Shown: piece by piece, positions 1 to 7,465 of the stretch | How positions within the stretch are numbered: the first letter of the stretch is position 1 | How the letters are laid out: every line of letters starts with the position of its first letter | Assembly (NCBI RefSeq): GCF_900108365.1 | Contig: NZ_FNWQ01000001.1 | Coordinates: forward strand, 682,001-746,000 | DNA: 64,000 nt | Origin: Chryseobacterium culicis | GTDB lineage: Bacteria; Bacteroidota; Bacteroidia; Flavobacteriales; Weeksellaceae | Direction of reading: 5' to 3' | Notes under the pieces: generated by a model | The model's input: the letters and a program-made list of their open reading frames with translations, nothing else | Told to the model about the DNA's origin: nothing | Databases searched by the model: none | Program-made: the position numbers and the translations under genes

Positions 1-1
1 T

Positions 2-643
2 CCTACAAAGCTTCCGTTAGGAAGAGGAAGAGCTCCCCTGGCATGGGTTACTCTAGAACAGACTCATGGCTCTGCAACATTTTTTCTTATGGGAAAGGGC
101 GCAGATGACGGACCTATTTTTGCTCAGTCTATTTTTAAAATTGAAGAAAATGATGATGCTGGAAGTGTTGAAACCAAAATTTTAGACCATATTGATATTG
201 CGTTAGACCAATGGCTGCCAGAGTTGAAAGACGGTTTATGGAATCCAGTTCCTCAATGTGAACACTTAGCTTCTTATTATGGGGTTCGTAAAGAGGAAGA
301 TGGACTGATCAACTGGAATGATAATGCTCAATATATTAACAGACTCATTAAAGCGGCATCAAAGCCTCATCCAGGAGCTTACACCTATTGTAAGGATGAA
401 AAAATTACTGTTTGGTCCTGCCGTTTGGAGAAAGACCTTCAATTCAAAGGAGTTATTGGAAGAGTCCTGTTAAAAAATGAAAAACAGGAATGCCTTATTC
501 AGACAGGAGAAGGATTGTTATGGATAGAAGATTATGAGTTTAAAGAACAGCCTGTTATCCAAATTAATGTAGGAGATAAACTTGGATACAGCATAGAAGA
601 CGAAATTTATAGAATAAAAACCATATTAAAAAATAATAAATGA
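2..643 (+). CDS. Formyltransferase family protein (5' end outside window)
   Basis: The reading frame is open from base 2, so the N-terminal catalytic part lies upstream of the window. The visible part has the formyltransferase core signature GRGRAPLAWV followed by GKGADDGPI, the family's usual D-D-G loop. A C-terminal substrate domain of the methionyl-tRNA/ArnA formyltransferase type follows, with DGLINW and PHPGAYTY. The stop overlaps the next gene, a PIG-L deacetylase, by four bases (ATGA). With polysaccharide genes downstream, a sugar N-formyltransferase is more likely than housekeeping Fmt. The sugar substrate is unknown. Confidence 0.8.
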   Translation, partial: PTKLPLGRGRAPLAWVTLEQTHGSATFFLMGKGADDGPIFAQSIFKIEENDDAGSVETKILDHIDIALDQWLPELKDGLWNPVPQCEHLASYYGVRKEEDGLINWNDNAQYINRLIKAASKPHPGAYTYCKDEKITVWSCRLEKDLQFKGVIGRVLLKNEKQECLIQTGEGLLWIEDYEFKEQPVIQINVGDKLGYSIEDEIYRIKTILKNNK

Positions 644-1314
644 ATAGAGTAGTAGTAGTAGCACCACATGCCGATGATGAGATAATTGGATGTGGAGCAA
701 CCATTGCCAGACATATAAAATCAGGAGATGAAGTAACTGTAGTTGTTGCAACTAATGCTTCTCTTGGAGCTCCAGAACTTTATAGACAAGACCAAGTAGA
801 AAATACACGCTCCGAAGCTCTTGCCGCACATAAGTTTTTAGGAATAAAAGAAACCATTTTTATGGACTTCCCAGCTCCTGCCCTTAATGCTTTTCCCGAA
901 TTCAAGATTTCCTTGGAAATTTCCAAAATATTCAATAGAATAAATCCTACACATTTATATCTTCCTCATCCCGGAGATATTCATCAGGATCACAAAGCGA
1001 TCTATAGAGCTTCCTTAGTAGCTGCCAGGCCACAAGGAGAAAATAAAATTTATAATATATACTGTTACGAAACGCTTTCTGAAACAGAATGGACCCCAAT
1101 GCAAGAGAAAGCTTTTATCCCAAATCATTTTGTGGATGTAACGGATGTATTCTCAAAAAAAGCAGAAGCAATGAAGTTTTTTGGCTCACAAATAAAAGAA
1201 TTTCCTCATTCCCGATCAACAGAAGCATTTGAAGCTTTAGCAATGTATAGAGGTGCTACGGTAGGAGTAGCAAGGGCAGAAGCCTTTGTAGTAGAAAGAC
1301 AATTGGTTTTGTAG
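640..1314 (+). CDS. PIG-L/LmbE family N-deacetylase
   Basis: A 224-residue protein with the zinc-binding PHADDE motif at residues 9-14 and the second conserved block HPGDIHQDH near residue 110. These are the metal ligands of PIG-L deacetylases, which remove N-acetyl groups from GlcNAc-type substrates. The start overlaps the formyltransferase stop, so the two are probably translationally coupled. The natural reading is deacetylation of an amino sugar followed by N-formylation. The protein is cytoplasmic, with no signal peptide. The exact substrate cannot be told from sequence. Confidence 0.85.
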   Translation: MNRVVVVAPHADDEIIGCGATIARHIKSGDEVTVVVATNASLGAPELYRQDQVENTRSEALAAHKFLGIKETIFMDFPAPALNAFPEFKISLEISKIFNRINPTHLYLPHPGDIHQDHKAIYRASLVAARPQGENKIYNIYCYETLSETEWTPMQEKAFIPNHFVDVTDVFSKKAEAMKFFGSQIKEFPHSRSTEAFEALAMYRGATVGVARAEAFVVERQLVL

Positions 1315-1662
1315 TTAAAAATTGAATTAATCTTTTGTTTGTGAAATAGAAACTTACAAAGAAATTCGTTAAAAGATAAGGGAATAAAAAGGATATATAT
1401 ATTTGTTAGTACTACTATCGCTTTTACAAAAACACCTATCTTTGTGTAGCAAATTTCAGGTGAGAATAGGGAATAAGAATTGAATATCAGAATTAAAAAA
1501 ACAGAGAAAAATATTATATCTCTAATAATAAAGATGCTGGGTATTATTCACTTTTAGGTTTAATTTAAGATTGTTTTACTGATAAAATAGTCGCTTTCAA
1601 ATAAGTAGGAATTAAAGGTAAGATAATAGCAAAGCCGAAGAATTTAAAGGATCAAAATAAAT
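1315..1662 (+). other. Intergenic region upstream of the acyl-modification operon
   Basis: A 348-bp AT-rich gap with no credible ORF. It holds a TATCTTTG promoter element at 1437-1444, which would give an untranslated leader of about 215 bases before the ATG at 1663. That is long compared with the very short leaders seen elsewhere in the window. I see no clear terminator or riboswitch fold. Confidence 0.5.
1437..1444 (+). promoter_or_regulatory. Bacteroidota -7 element (TATCTTTG)
   Basis: Exact match to TAnnTTTG, about 220 bases before the first KAS III gene. No TTG lies at the usual -33 spacing. Candidate promoter of the acyl-modification operon. Confidence 0.45.
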
Positions 1663-2673
1663 ATGGGAGCACAAATAAAAAAAATAGAATATGTATTTCC
1701 TGAAATTGTAGTTACAAATGAAGATTTGAAAAGAGATTTTCCGGATTACGATTTCGAAAGGTTTGAAGAAAAAGTAGGAATTAAAAAAAGATATATTGCA
1801 GGCGGAAGCGAAACAGGCTTAGATCTTGCTGAAAAAGCATGTAATAAGCTGTTTGAGAATTTTGATAAACAAAAAATAGACTACATATTATACTGTACAC
1901 AAAGCCCGGAATATTTTCTTCCGACAACAGCCTGCATTCTTCAGGATAAATTAGGGCTGAGAACAGACATCGGCGCGTTGGATTTTAATTTAGGGTGTTC
2001 TGGTTTTACCTATGGAGTAAATTTAGCCAATGCTCTTATCTCTTCTGGGCAGGCAGAAAATGTTTTGCTGGTTACTGCAGAGACGTATTCAAAATTTATC
2101 CATCCAAAAGATAAAACAAACAGATCCATCTTTGGAGATGCAGCCGCTGCAACACTTATTAGTAAAACTGAAGAAGATCATATTTTCAAGTTTAAATTCG
2201 GGACCGATGGTTCCGGATATGACAAGTTGATCATTAAAAACGGATGCAGCAGATTTCCTTTAGATCCGAATGCTGAAGAAATAGGATATGGTACAGATAA
2301 CATCTATACAGATAATCATTTGTACATGAATGGTCCTGAAATTTTCAACTTTACAACTAAAGTTATTCCTAATTTTGTGAAAGAAATTATGGAAGTCAAT
2401 AAGATGGAAGTAGGTCAGGTTGACCAATTTGTTTTTCATCAGGCCAATTCTTTTATGCTGGACTTCCTGCGAAAAAGAATTAAAATAGACAAAGAAAACT
2501 TTTATAATGATCTGTCTGATGGAGGAAATACCGTTTCATGTACAATCCCTATTGCATTAAAGAGGTATACAGAGCGTTTGGATAAAGATCAGGAACTTAC
2601 TCTTGCAATTGTTGGGTTTGGAGTAGGATTATCATGGTCAGGAGGAATCATTAAAATAAATAATAAACTTTAA
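1663..2673 (+). CDS. 3-oxoacyl-ACP synthase III-like protein (first copy)
   Basis: A 336-residue thiolase-fold enzyme of the FabH family. The Cys-His-Asn triad is complete: Cys112 in NLGCSGF, His259 in FHQAN and Asn289 in GGNTVSC. The C-terminal GFGVGLSWSG matches the FabH end motif. FabH enzymes condense an acyl-CoA or acyl-ACP with malonyl-ACP. The gene is 12 bases from an acyl carrier protein gene and close to a second KAS III. It is embedded in polysaccharide genes, so it more likely makes an acyl decoration than starts membrane fatty acid synthesis. Confidence 0.85.
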   Translation: MGAQIKKIEYVFPEIVVTNEDLKRDFPDYDFERFEEKVGIKKRYIAGGSETGLDLAEKACNKLFENFDKQKIDYILYCTQSPEYFLPTTACILQDKLGLRTDIGALDFNLGCSGFTYGVNLANALISSGQAENVLLVTAETYSKFIHPKDKTNRSIFGDAAAATLISKTEEDHIFKFKFGTDGSGYDKLIIKNGCSRFPLDPNAEEIGYGTDNIYTDNHLYMNGPEIFNFTTKVIPNFVKEIMEVNKMEVGQVDQFVFHQANSFMLDFLRKRIKIDKENFYNDLSDGGNTVSCTIPIALKRYTERLDKDQELTLAIVGFGVGLSWSGGIIKINNKL

Positions 2674-2685
2674 CAATAGAATAAA

Positions 2686-2916
2686 ATGAATATTGCAGAT
2701 TTTACATCACAATTACAGGAAGAATTAGAATTGGAAATTGATTTGACTCCGGAAACGGATCTGTCTCAATTAGAAGAATGGGACTCTATGGCTGCTATGA
2801 TCCTTATCGGTTTCGTATCAGATAATTTTGGAGTATTGCTAAACGGTGATGATATCGCTAAAATTACAACAGTAAATTCTTTGGTTGAAAGAATCGGAGA
2901 AGATAAATTTGATTAA
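2686..2916 (+). CDS. Acyl carrier protein
   Basis: A 76-residue acidic helical protein with the phosphopantetheine attachment site EEWDSMA, Ser34. This is the DSL motif with Met in place of Leu. It lies between two KAS III genes, 12 bases after the first and 2 bases before the second. That suggests a dedicated carrier for the acyl chain built by this operon, not the general FAS II AcpP. It needs a 4'-phosphopantetheinyl transferase, which is not in the window. Confidence 0.88.
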   Translation: MNIADFTSQLQEELELEIDLTPETDLSQLEEWDSMAAMILIGFVSDNFGVLLNGDDIAKITTVNSLVERIGEDKFD

Positions 2917-2918
2917 TT

Positions 2919-3947
2919 ATGTTTCAGGAGTTTAATAATGTTTCGATAGAGTATATCAGTTCCAGCGTTCCGATTCAAGCAGTTGGGAATTCTTTTTTTT
3001 CAACATTGTTAACAGAAAAAGAAATAAAAGTTTTTGAAAAAACAGTTGGTATCAAAGAAAGAAGATGGGCAGATAAAGGAGTTACGGCATCAGATCTTGG
3101 ATTTGCAGCTGCAGAAGAATTACTGAAGCAGGTTGACAAAAGCAGGATCAAAAGCCTTATCTTTCTTTCACAGACATCAGATTATAAAATTCCTTTCACT
3201 TCCAATATTTTACAGGATAAATTGGGATTGCAGCAGGAAATTCTGTGTTTTGATATCAATGCAGGCTGTGCAGGTTTTATTCAGGGATTAAGTACGGCTT
3301 TTTCCATTGCTTCTACTTTAAAAGAAGGAGAAAAAGTATTGCTGATTATTGGAGAAACCTTATCAAAGATTTTATCACCTACTGATAAAAGTACCAATAT
3401 GCTGTTTGGCGATGCTGCCTCAGCTATTTTGGTTTCGAAAAACAGCAGCGCTGATCAGTCATATTTCAATTTCTTTTCAGATGGAGCTAATCATGAAGCC
3501 ATTATAATTCCTGAAGGAGGCTATAGAAAAAACATCACAAAGGATAGCTTTGATTCTGAAAACGAATCAGGTCTGTACCTTAATATGAACGGAGCAAAAG
3601 TGTTTGATTTTACATTAAGAGAAGTTGCTCCCAGTATCAAAAAAATTGAAGAAGAATCATCAGTCAATCTGTCAGAAATTGATGGTTTCTTCTTTCATCA
3701 GTCCAATAGATTTATTATCAAGCAGATCAGTTCACTATTGGGAATAGATAATAATAAAGTTCCGATTAATATTGAACGTTTCGGAAACACAAGCGGGGTA
3801 ACCATTCCTTTATTAATCACTACGAATCTGGAAAACCTTGAAAACAAGTCCAAAGTTTTATGTAGCGGTTACGGATCTGGTTTATCCTGGGGAAACTGCA
3901 TCATTAATCTATCGGAAACAAAAATTTTACCATTAAAAGAAATATAA
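2919..3947 (+). CDS. 3-oxoacyl-ACP synthase III-like protein (second copy)
   Basis: A 342-residue FabH-family protein, clearly diverged from the first copy but with the same architecture. The triad is again complete: Cys117 in NAGCAGF, His260 in FHQSN and Asn290 in FGNTSGVTIP. Both copies look catalytically competent, so one is not a chain-length-factor-like partner lacking Cys. Two active condensing enzymes with one ketoreductase fit two rounds of C2 extension. A heterodimer or different substrate ranges are alternatives. The Rieske gene follows after 2 bases. Confidence 0.85.
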   Translation: MFQEFNNVSIEYISSSVPIQAVGNSFFSTLLTEKEIKVFEKTVGIKERRWADKGVTASDLGFAAAEELLKQVDKSRIKSLIFLSQTSDYKIPFTSNILQDKLGLQQEILCFDINAGCAGFIQGLSTAFSIASTLKEGEKVLLIIGETLSKILSPTDKSTNMLFGDAASAILVSKNSSADQSYFNFFSDGANHEAIIIPEGGYRKNITKDSFDSENESGLYLNMNGAKVFDFTLREVAPSIKKIEEESSVNLSEIDGFFFHQSNRFIIKQISSLLGIDNNKVPINIERFGNTSGVTIPLLITTNLENLENKSKVLCSGYGSGLSWGNCIINLSETKILPLKEI

Positions 3948-3949
3948 AC

Positions 3950-5026
3950 ATGAAAGCATTAATACTTCCCGAGCATTATTACAGAAATGATGTTTTAGAA
4001 AAAGAACATGAACTTTTGTTTCAGCAGACTTGGTGCTTTATAGGTTTTAAATCTTTTTTGAAAGAAGAAAATGACTTTATCACTCAGGACATCGGAGGAA
4101 TTCCGGTAGTTGTACAAAACTGCAGAGGTACGATAAAAGCATTTAAAAATATTTGTTCACACAGACACTCAATTATTCAGGTTGAGCAGTCCGGTAACAG
4201 ACCTTTGATGTGCCCCTATCACGGATGGGCATACAATGATAAGGGAGTTCCTACAGGGATTCCTAAAAAACCTTTATTCAAATTCACTAAAGATGAATTA
4301 GAGTGCTTAAAGCTTAAAGAATATAAAGTAGATTTTTGTGGAGAGCTCATCTTTGTTAACCTCTCTAACGATCCGTCAGAATTGAAAGATTTCATGGGTG
4401 ATCTGTATGATGAAGTTGAAAAAATGAGTAATAATTTCGGAGAATTGGTAGATATTAATGATATGGTCATTAATGCCAATTGGAAAATTTTAGTTGAAAA
4501 TACCTTGGAAAGTTACCACGTTAATCTTATCCACGAAGAGACCTTCAAAAAATTAGGAGCCGGAGGAATGGAATTTACTTTTATTAAAGAACATTCTGTT
4601 TGGGATGCAACGCTTTTAGCAGGTGAAAATGAAGGTAAAAATGCTAAAATTCACTCGCCTTATCAGAACAGAGAATATAAGATTTCAGGTTATAAGCACT
4701 TGGTTGTATTTCCAAATGTGTTGATTTCCAGTACATATGGTGTTTCCTTCAATTTGTCTTACATTACTCCTATTGATAGCAATTCTTCAAAATTTGTCAG
4801 TTACGTTTTCTTAACAAAAAAAGAAGATGAGAAAGCAAATCCTACATTGGAAAGCATCTATAAACAGTCATTGATAAGCTTTAACAGAAAAGTTTTCGAT
4901 GAAGACAAAACAATTTGCGAAAAAGTACAGATCGGAGTAAAAAAATCACCTTTTACAGGAGAATTAAGTGATGAAGAAGCAAGAGTGTGCGAATTCCAGA
5001 AAAACTATAAAAAATACATTGATTAA
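3950..5026 (+). CDS. Rieske-type (2Fe-2S) oxygenase, alpha subunit
   Basis: A 358-residue ring-hydroxylating-type oxygenase. The Rieske cluster ligands are Cys69 and His71 (CSHRH) and Cys88 and His91 (CPYHGW). The mononuclear iron site is ENTLESYHVNLIH, with His190 and His195. Glu187 occupies the position that is Asp in naphthalene dioxygenase; Glu also occurs there in choline and carnitine monooxygenase-type members. No beta subunit gene is present. An FAD/2Fe-2S reductase three genes downstream is the obvious electron donor. A Rieske oxygenase in a glycan locus is unusual. I infer hydroxylation of the acyl chain or the sugar. Confidence 0.88.
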   Translation: MKALILPEHYYRNDVLEKEHELLFQQTWCFIGFKSFLKEENDFITQDIGGIPVVVQNCRGTIKAFKNICSHRHSIIQVEQSGNRPLMCPYHGWAYNDKGVPTGIPKKPLFKFTKDELECLKLKEYKVDFCGELIFVNLSNDPSELKDFMGDLYDEVEKMSNNFGELVDINDMVINANWKILVENTLESYHVNLIHEETFKKLGAGGMEFTFIKEHSVWDATLLAGENEGKNAKIHSPYQNREYKISGYKHLVVFPNVLISSTYGVSFNLSYITPIDSNSSKFVSYVFLTKKEDEKANPTLESIYKQSLISFNRKVFDEDKTICEKVQIGVKKSPFTGELSDEEARVCEFQKNYKKYID

Positions 5027-5752
5027 ATGAATATTATTCTTACCGGAGCTACTTCAGGAATTGGTTTTGAAACCATGAAAGATCTTGTTAAGGACGGCCA
5101 TAAAGTGGTAGCAGTAGCACGAAATTTTGAAAAGATTCAGGATTTTTTGAATGAAGCTAAAGATAATGTCGTTTGCTGTCCATTGGATTTATCAGAAGTT
5201 TCAGAAATTGAAAATTTGTTTAAAAATTTAGATTTTTCTGAAAAGTTTGATGCGCTTATACACTGCGCAGGAATGGAAGAAACAGTTCCGCTTACATTAT
5301 ACAATCCCGAAAAGATTGAAAGAATATATAAGCTAAATGTATTTTCAGGCATTGAATTGCTCAGACATTTTACAAAGAAAAAGTACAGCAATGATGGGGC
5401 AAGTGTGGTCTTCATGTCATCAGTGATGGGAGTATTGGGGCAACCGGGAAAAATAGGGTATTGCTCTACAAAATCTGCAGTAGTAGGTTTGGTAAAATCT
5501 GCCGCCTTAGAATTCGCGAAAAGAAAAATAAGAGTGAATGCAGTGCTTCCCGGGGTAGTTGATACTCCAATGACGCAGAATCTATTTTCACAGTTGAGCG
5601 AAGATAATGTAAAAGAGATTGTAGACATGCACCCTCTTGGAATCGGAAATACAGAAGATGTAGTTCCCGCAATAAAATTTTTAATATCTGATGGTTCAAA
5701 ATGGATCACAGGTCAAAATATAATAATCGATGGAGGATATTCAGTACAGTAA
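5027..5752 (+). CDS. SDR family oxidoreductase, FabG-like
   Basis: A 241-residue short-chain dehydrogenase/reductase. It has the Rossmann motif TGATSGIG at residues 6-13 and a complete catalytic tetrad: Asn104, Ser132, Tyr145 (YCSTK) and Lys149. It ends in the typical IIIDGGYS. It starts directly after the Rieske stop codon and overlaps the next gene by 23 bases. Next to ACP and two KAS enzymes, the likely role is NADPH-dependent reduction of 3-oxoacyl-ACP to 3-hydroxyacyl-ACP. Sugar or alcohol oxidation cannot be excluded. Confidence 0.85.
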   Translation: MNIILTGATSGIGFETMKDLVKDGHKVVAVARNFEKIQDFLNEAKDNVVCCPLDLSEVSEIENLFKNLDFSEKFDALIHCAGMEETVPLTLYNPEKIERIYKLNVFSGIELLRHFTKKKYSNDGASVVFMSSVMGVLGQPGKIGYCSTKSAVVGLVKSAALEFAKRKIRVNAVLPGVVDTPMTQNLFSQLSEDNVKEIVDMHPLGIGNTEDVVPAIKFLISDGSKWITGQNIIIDGGYSVQ

Positions 5753-6377
5753 AGAATCTGTAATTATTGGAGCCGGAGGTCTTGGAAGAGAACTCTTGAG
5801 TTTTATCAACCACTCCCGTAAATTTAATGGCAATGTTCCTAATATTGTAGGATTTGTGGATGATAATCAGACAGCCTTAGACAAATTCAATCTTGATCTG
5901 CAGGTGATTGATTCATTATCCAATAATGATTTAAATAAATATGAAAGTATTTTACTAGCAATCAATAGCTCTGATCTAAAAAGAAATATCTTTTCTAATA
6001 CTGATAATTCCAAGATACACGGTTTTGTTCATCACACTTGTATTATTGGTGACCGAACCAAAGTAGATCAGTCCGTAGTGCTTTTTTCCAACGTTCTGAT
6101 ATCATGCGATGCAGAGGTTTCAAAAGGAGTCTTTATCAATTGCGGAACTCAGATTGGCCACGATGTCTTTATTGACGAGTTTACGAATATTATGGCGAAT
6201 GTAGATTTGGGCGGACATTGTAAAATTGGAAAAAATGTGTTGATTGGGACGGGATCAACCATCTATCCCGGAGTGAAAATTGCTGACAATACCATTATCG
6301 GAGCCGGAAGTGTAGTTTTCAGAAATATTAAAGAAGCCGGAACTTATGTAGGAAATCCTGCAAAAAAAATATTTTAA
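5730..6377 (+). CDS. NeuD/PglD-type sugar acyltransferase (left-handed beta helix)
   Basis: A 215-residue protein with an N-terminal Rossmann-like sugar-nucleotide subdomain (VIIGAGGLGRELL) and a C-terminal hexapeptide-repeat beta helix. His144 in IGHDVF fits the catalytic His of PglD-type N-acetyltransferases. The family usually moves acetyl from acetyl-CoA to the 4-amino group of a UDP-sugar. Here the gene overlaps an SDR and shares an operon with its own ACP. I infer that it takes a longer hydroxyacyl group from acyl-ACP, as LpxA and LpxD do with the same fold. Confidence 0.82.
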   Translation: MEDIQYSKESVIIGAGGLGRELLSFINHSRKFNGNVPNIVGFVDDNQTALDKFNLDLQVIDSLSNNDLNKYESILLAINSSDLKRNIFSNTDNSKIHGFVHHTCIIGDRTKVDQSVVLFSNVLISCDAEVSKGVFINCGTQIGHDVFIDEFTNIMANVDLGGHCKIGKNVLIGTGSTIYPGVKIADNTIIGAGSVVFRNIKEAGTYVGNPAKKIF

Positions 6378-7456
6378 TGACATCCATGAGAAATGTATTT
6401 CACAAACTCAAAGTAGCAGATAAATCTTTTTTAACAGAAGATGCTGTATTATTGACTTTTGATGTCACCGAAGATCTTAAAAGTTCTTTTGTTTTTGAAT
6501 CAGGTCAATATGTTACTTTGAAGTCAGAAATCAACAACGAAGAAATCAGGAGATCTTACTCAATTTGTACAAGCCCTGAAGAAAATTCTTTATCGGTTGT
6601 GGTAAAAGCAATAGATGGTGGTGTATTTTCAACCTTTGTTAAAAACAGAATTGAAGTAGGGGATGATTTGGAAGTAAGTGTACCGGAAGGAAGATTTGTT
6701 TATCATATATCAGAAAATTCTGCCAAAAATATTTTTTTAGTAGCTGCAGGAAGTGGAATAACTCCTATTATTTCAATTGTTAAGAATATTCTCAATAATG
6801 AGCCGTTAAGTAAAGTTACATTGCTTTTTGCCAATAAACAGATTGAGGATACTATTTTTCTGGATCAGCTAAAAGCTTTGGAAGCTCAGTTTAAAGAGAC
6901 TCTAAAAGTAATTTACATATTTAGTAGGAAAAAACAGGAACATCATCATTTTGGACGTATTGATTATGACTTTTTAGATACCCAAATTCATAAGGAACTG
7001 GATGTGAAAAGTTTTTCGGAATTTTACACCTGCGGACCTGAAGAATTGGTAAAAACTGTTCATGATTATCTTCTCTCTATTGAAATTCCAAAGGAACTTA
7101 TTAAAAGTGAACTTTTTTATTCTTTGGAAGGTGAAGTGGGTATCGAAGAAATTATTTCTGAAGAAGTAAAATCCGGACAGACAAAAGTTGAAGTAATTAT
7201 TGATCAGGAATCTCATTACGTAACTGTTGACCATAAAAATAATCTCCTGGAGTCTTTATTAAACGAAGGCCTTGATATTCCGTACTCATGTAAAAAAGGA
7301 AACTGTAGCAGCTGTGTAGGAAAAGTGATTTCAGGTACTGTAAATATGAAAGAAACAGATGTTTTAATGGACTACGAAATTGAAGACGGATTTATCTTAA
7401 GCTGTCAGTCCGTTCCAACCTCTGAAGAATTAACCATTTCATACGACGAATATTAA
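6377..7456 (+). CDS. FAD/NAD(P)H oxidoreductase with C-terminal 2Fe-2S ferredoxin domain
   Basis: A 359-residue three-domain reductase of the PaaE type. The FAD domain carries RRSYS (58-62). The NAD(P) domain has VAAGSGITP and YTCGPEE. The C-terminal plant-type ferredoxin has Cys305, Cys310, Cys313 and Cys343. The start overlaps the previous stop by one base; Met4 is an alternative start. This is the domain set that feeds electrons to class IA/IB Rieske oxygenases, and the only Rieske oxygenase nearby is in the same operon. I infer that it is the dedicated reductase. Confidence 0.87.
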   Translation: MTSMRNVFHKLKVADKSFLTEDAVLLTFDVTEDLKSSFVFESGQYVTLKSEINNEEIRRSYSICTSPEENSLSVVVKAIDGGVFSTFVKNRIEVGDDLEVSVPEGRFVYHISENSAKNIFLVAAGSGITPIISIVKNILNNEPLSKVTLLFANKQIEDTIFLDQLKALEAQFKETLKVIYIFSRKKQEHHHFGRIDYDFLDTQIHKELDVKSFSEFYTCGPEELVKTVHDYLLSIEIPKELIKSELFYSLEGEVGIEEIISEEVKSGQTKVEVIIDQESHYVTVDHKNNLLESLLNEGLDIPYSCKKGNCSSCVGKVISGTVNMKETDVLMDYEIEDGFILSCQSVPTSEELTISYDEY

Positions 7457-7465
7457 TAAATTATT

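Noticed and set aside
5137..5709. 190-codon minus-strand ORF inside the SDR gene
   Set aside because: Fully antisense to a clear SDR with all catalytic residues; the translation has no family features.
1663..5752. KAS/ACP/SDR genes as a flexirubin, aryl polyene or olefin cluster
   Set aside because: There is no aromatic starter gene, dehydratase, AMP ligase or Ole-type hydrolase. The genes run straight into sugar-modification genes.
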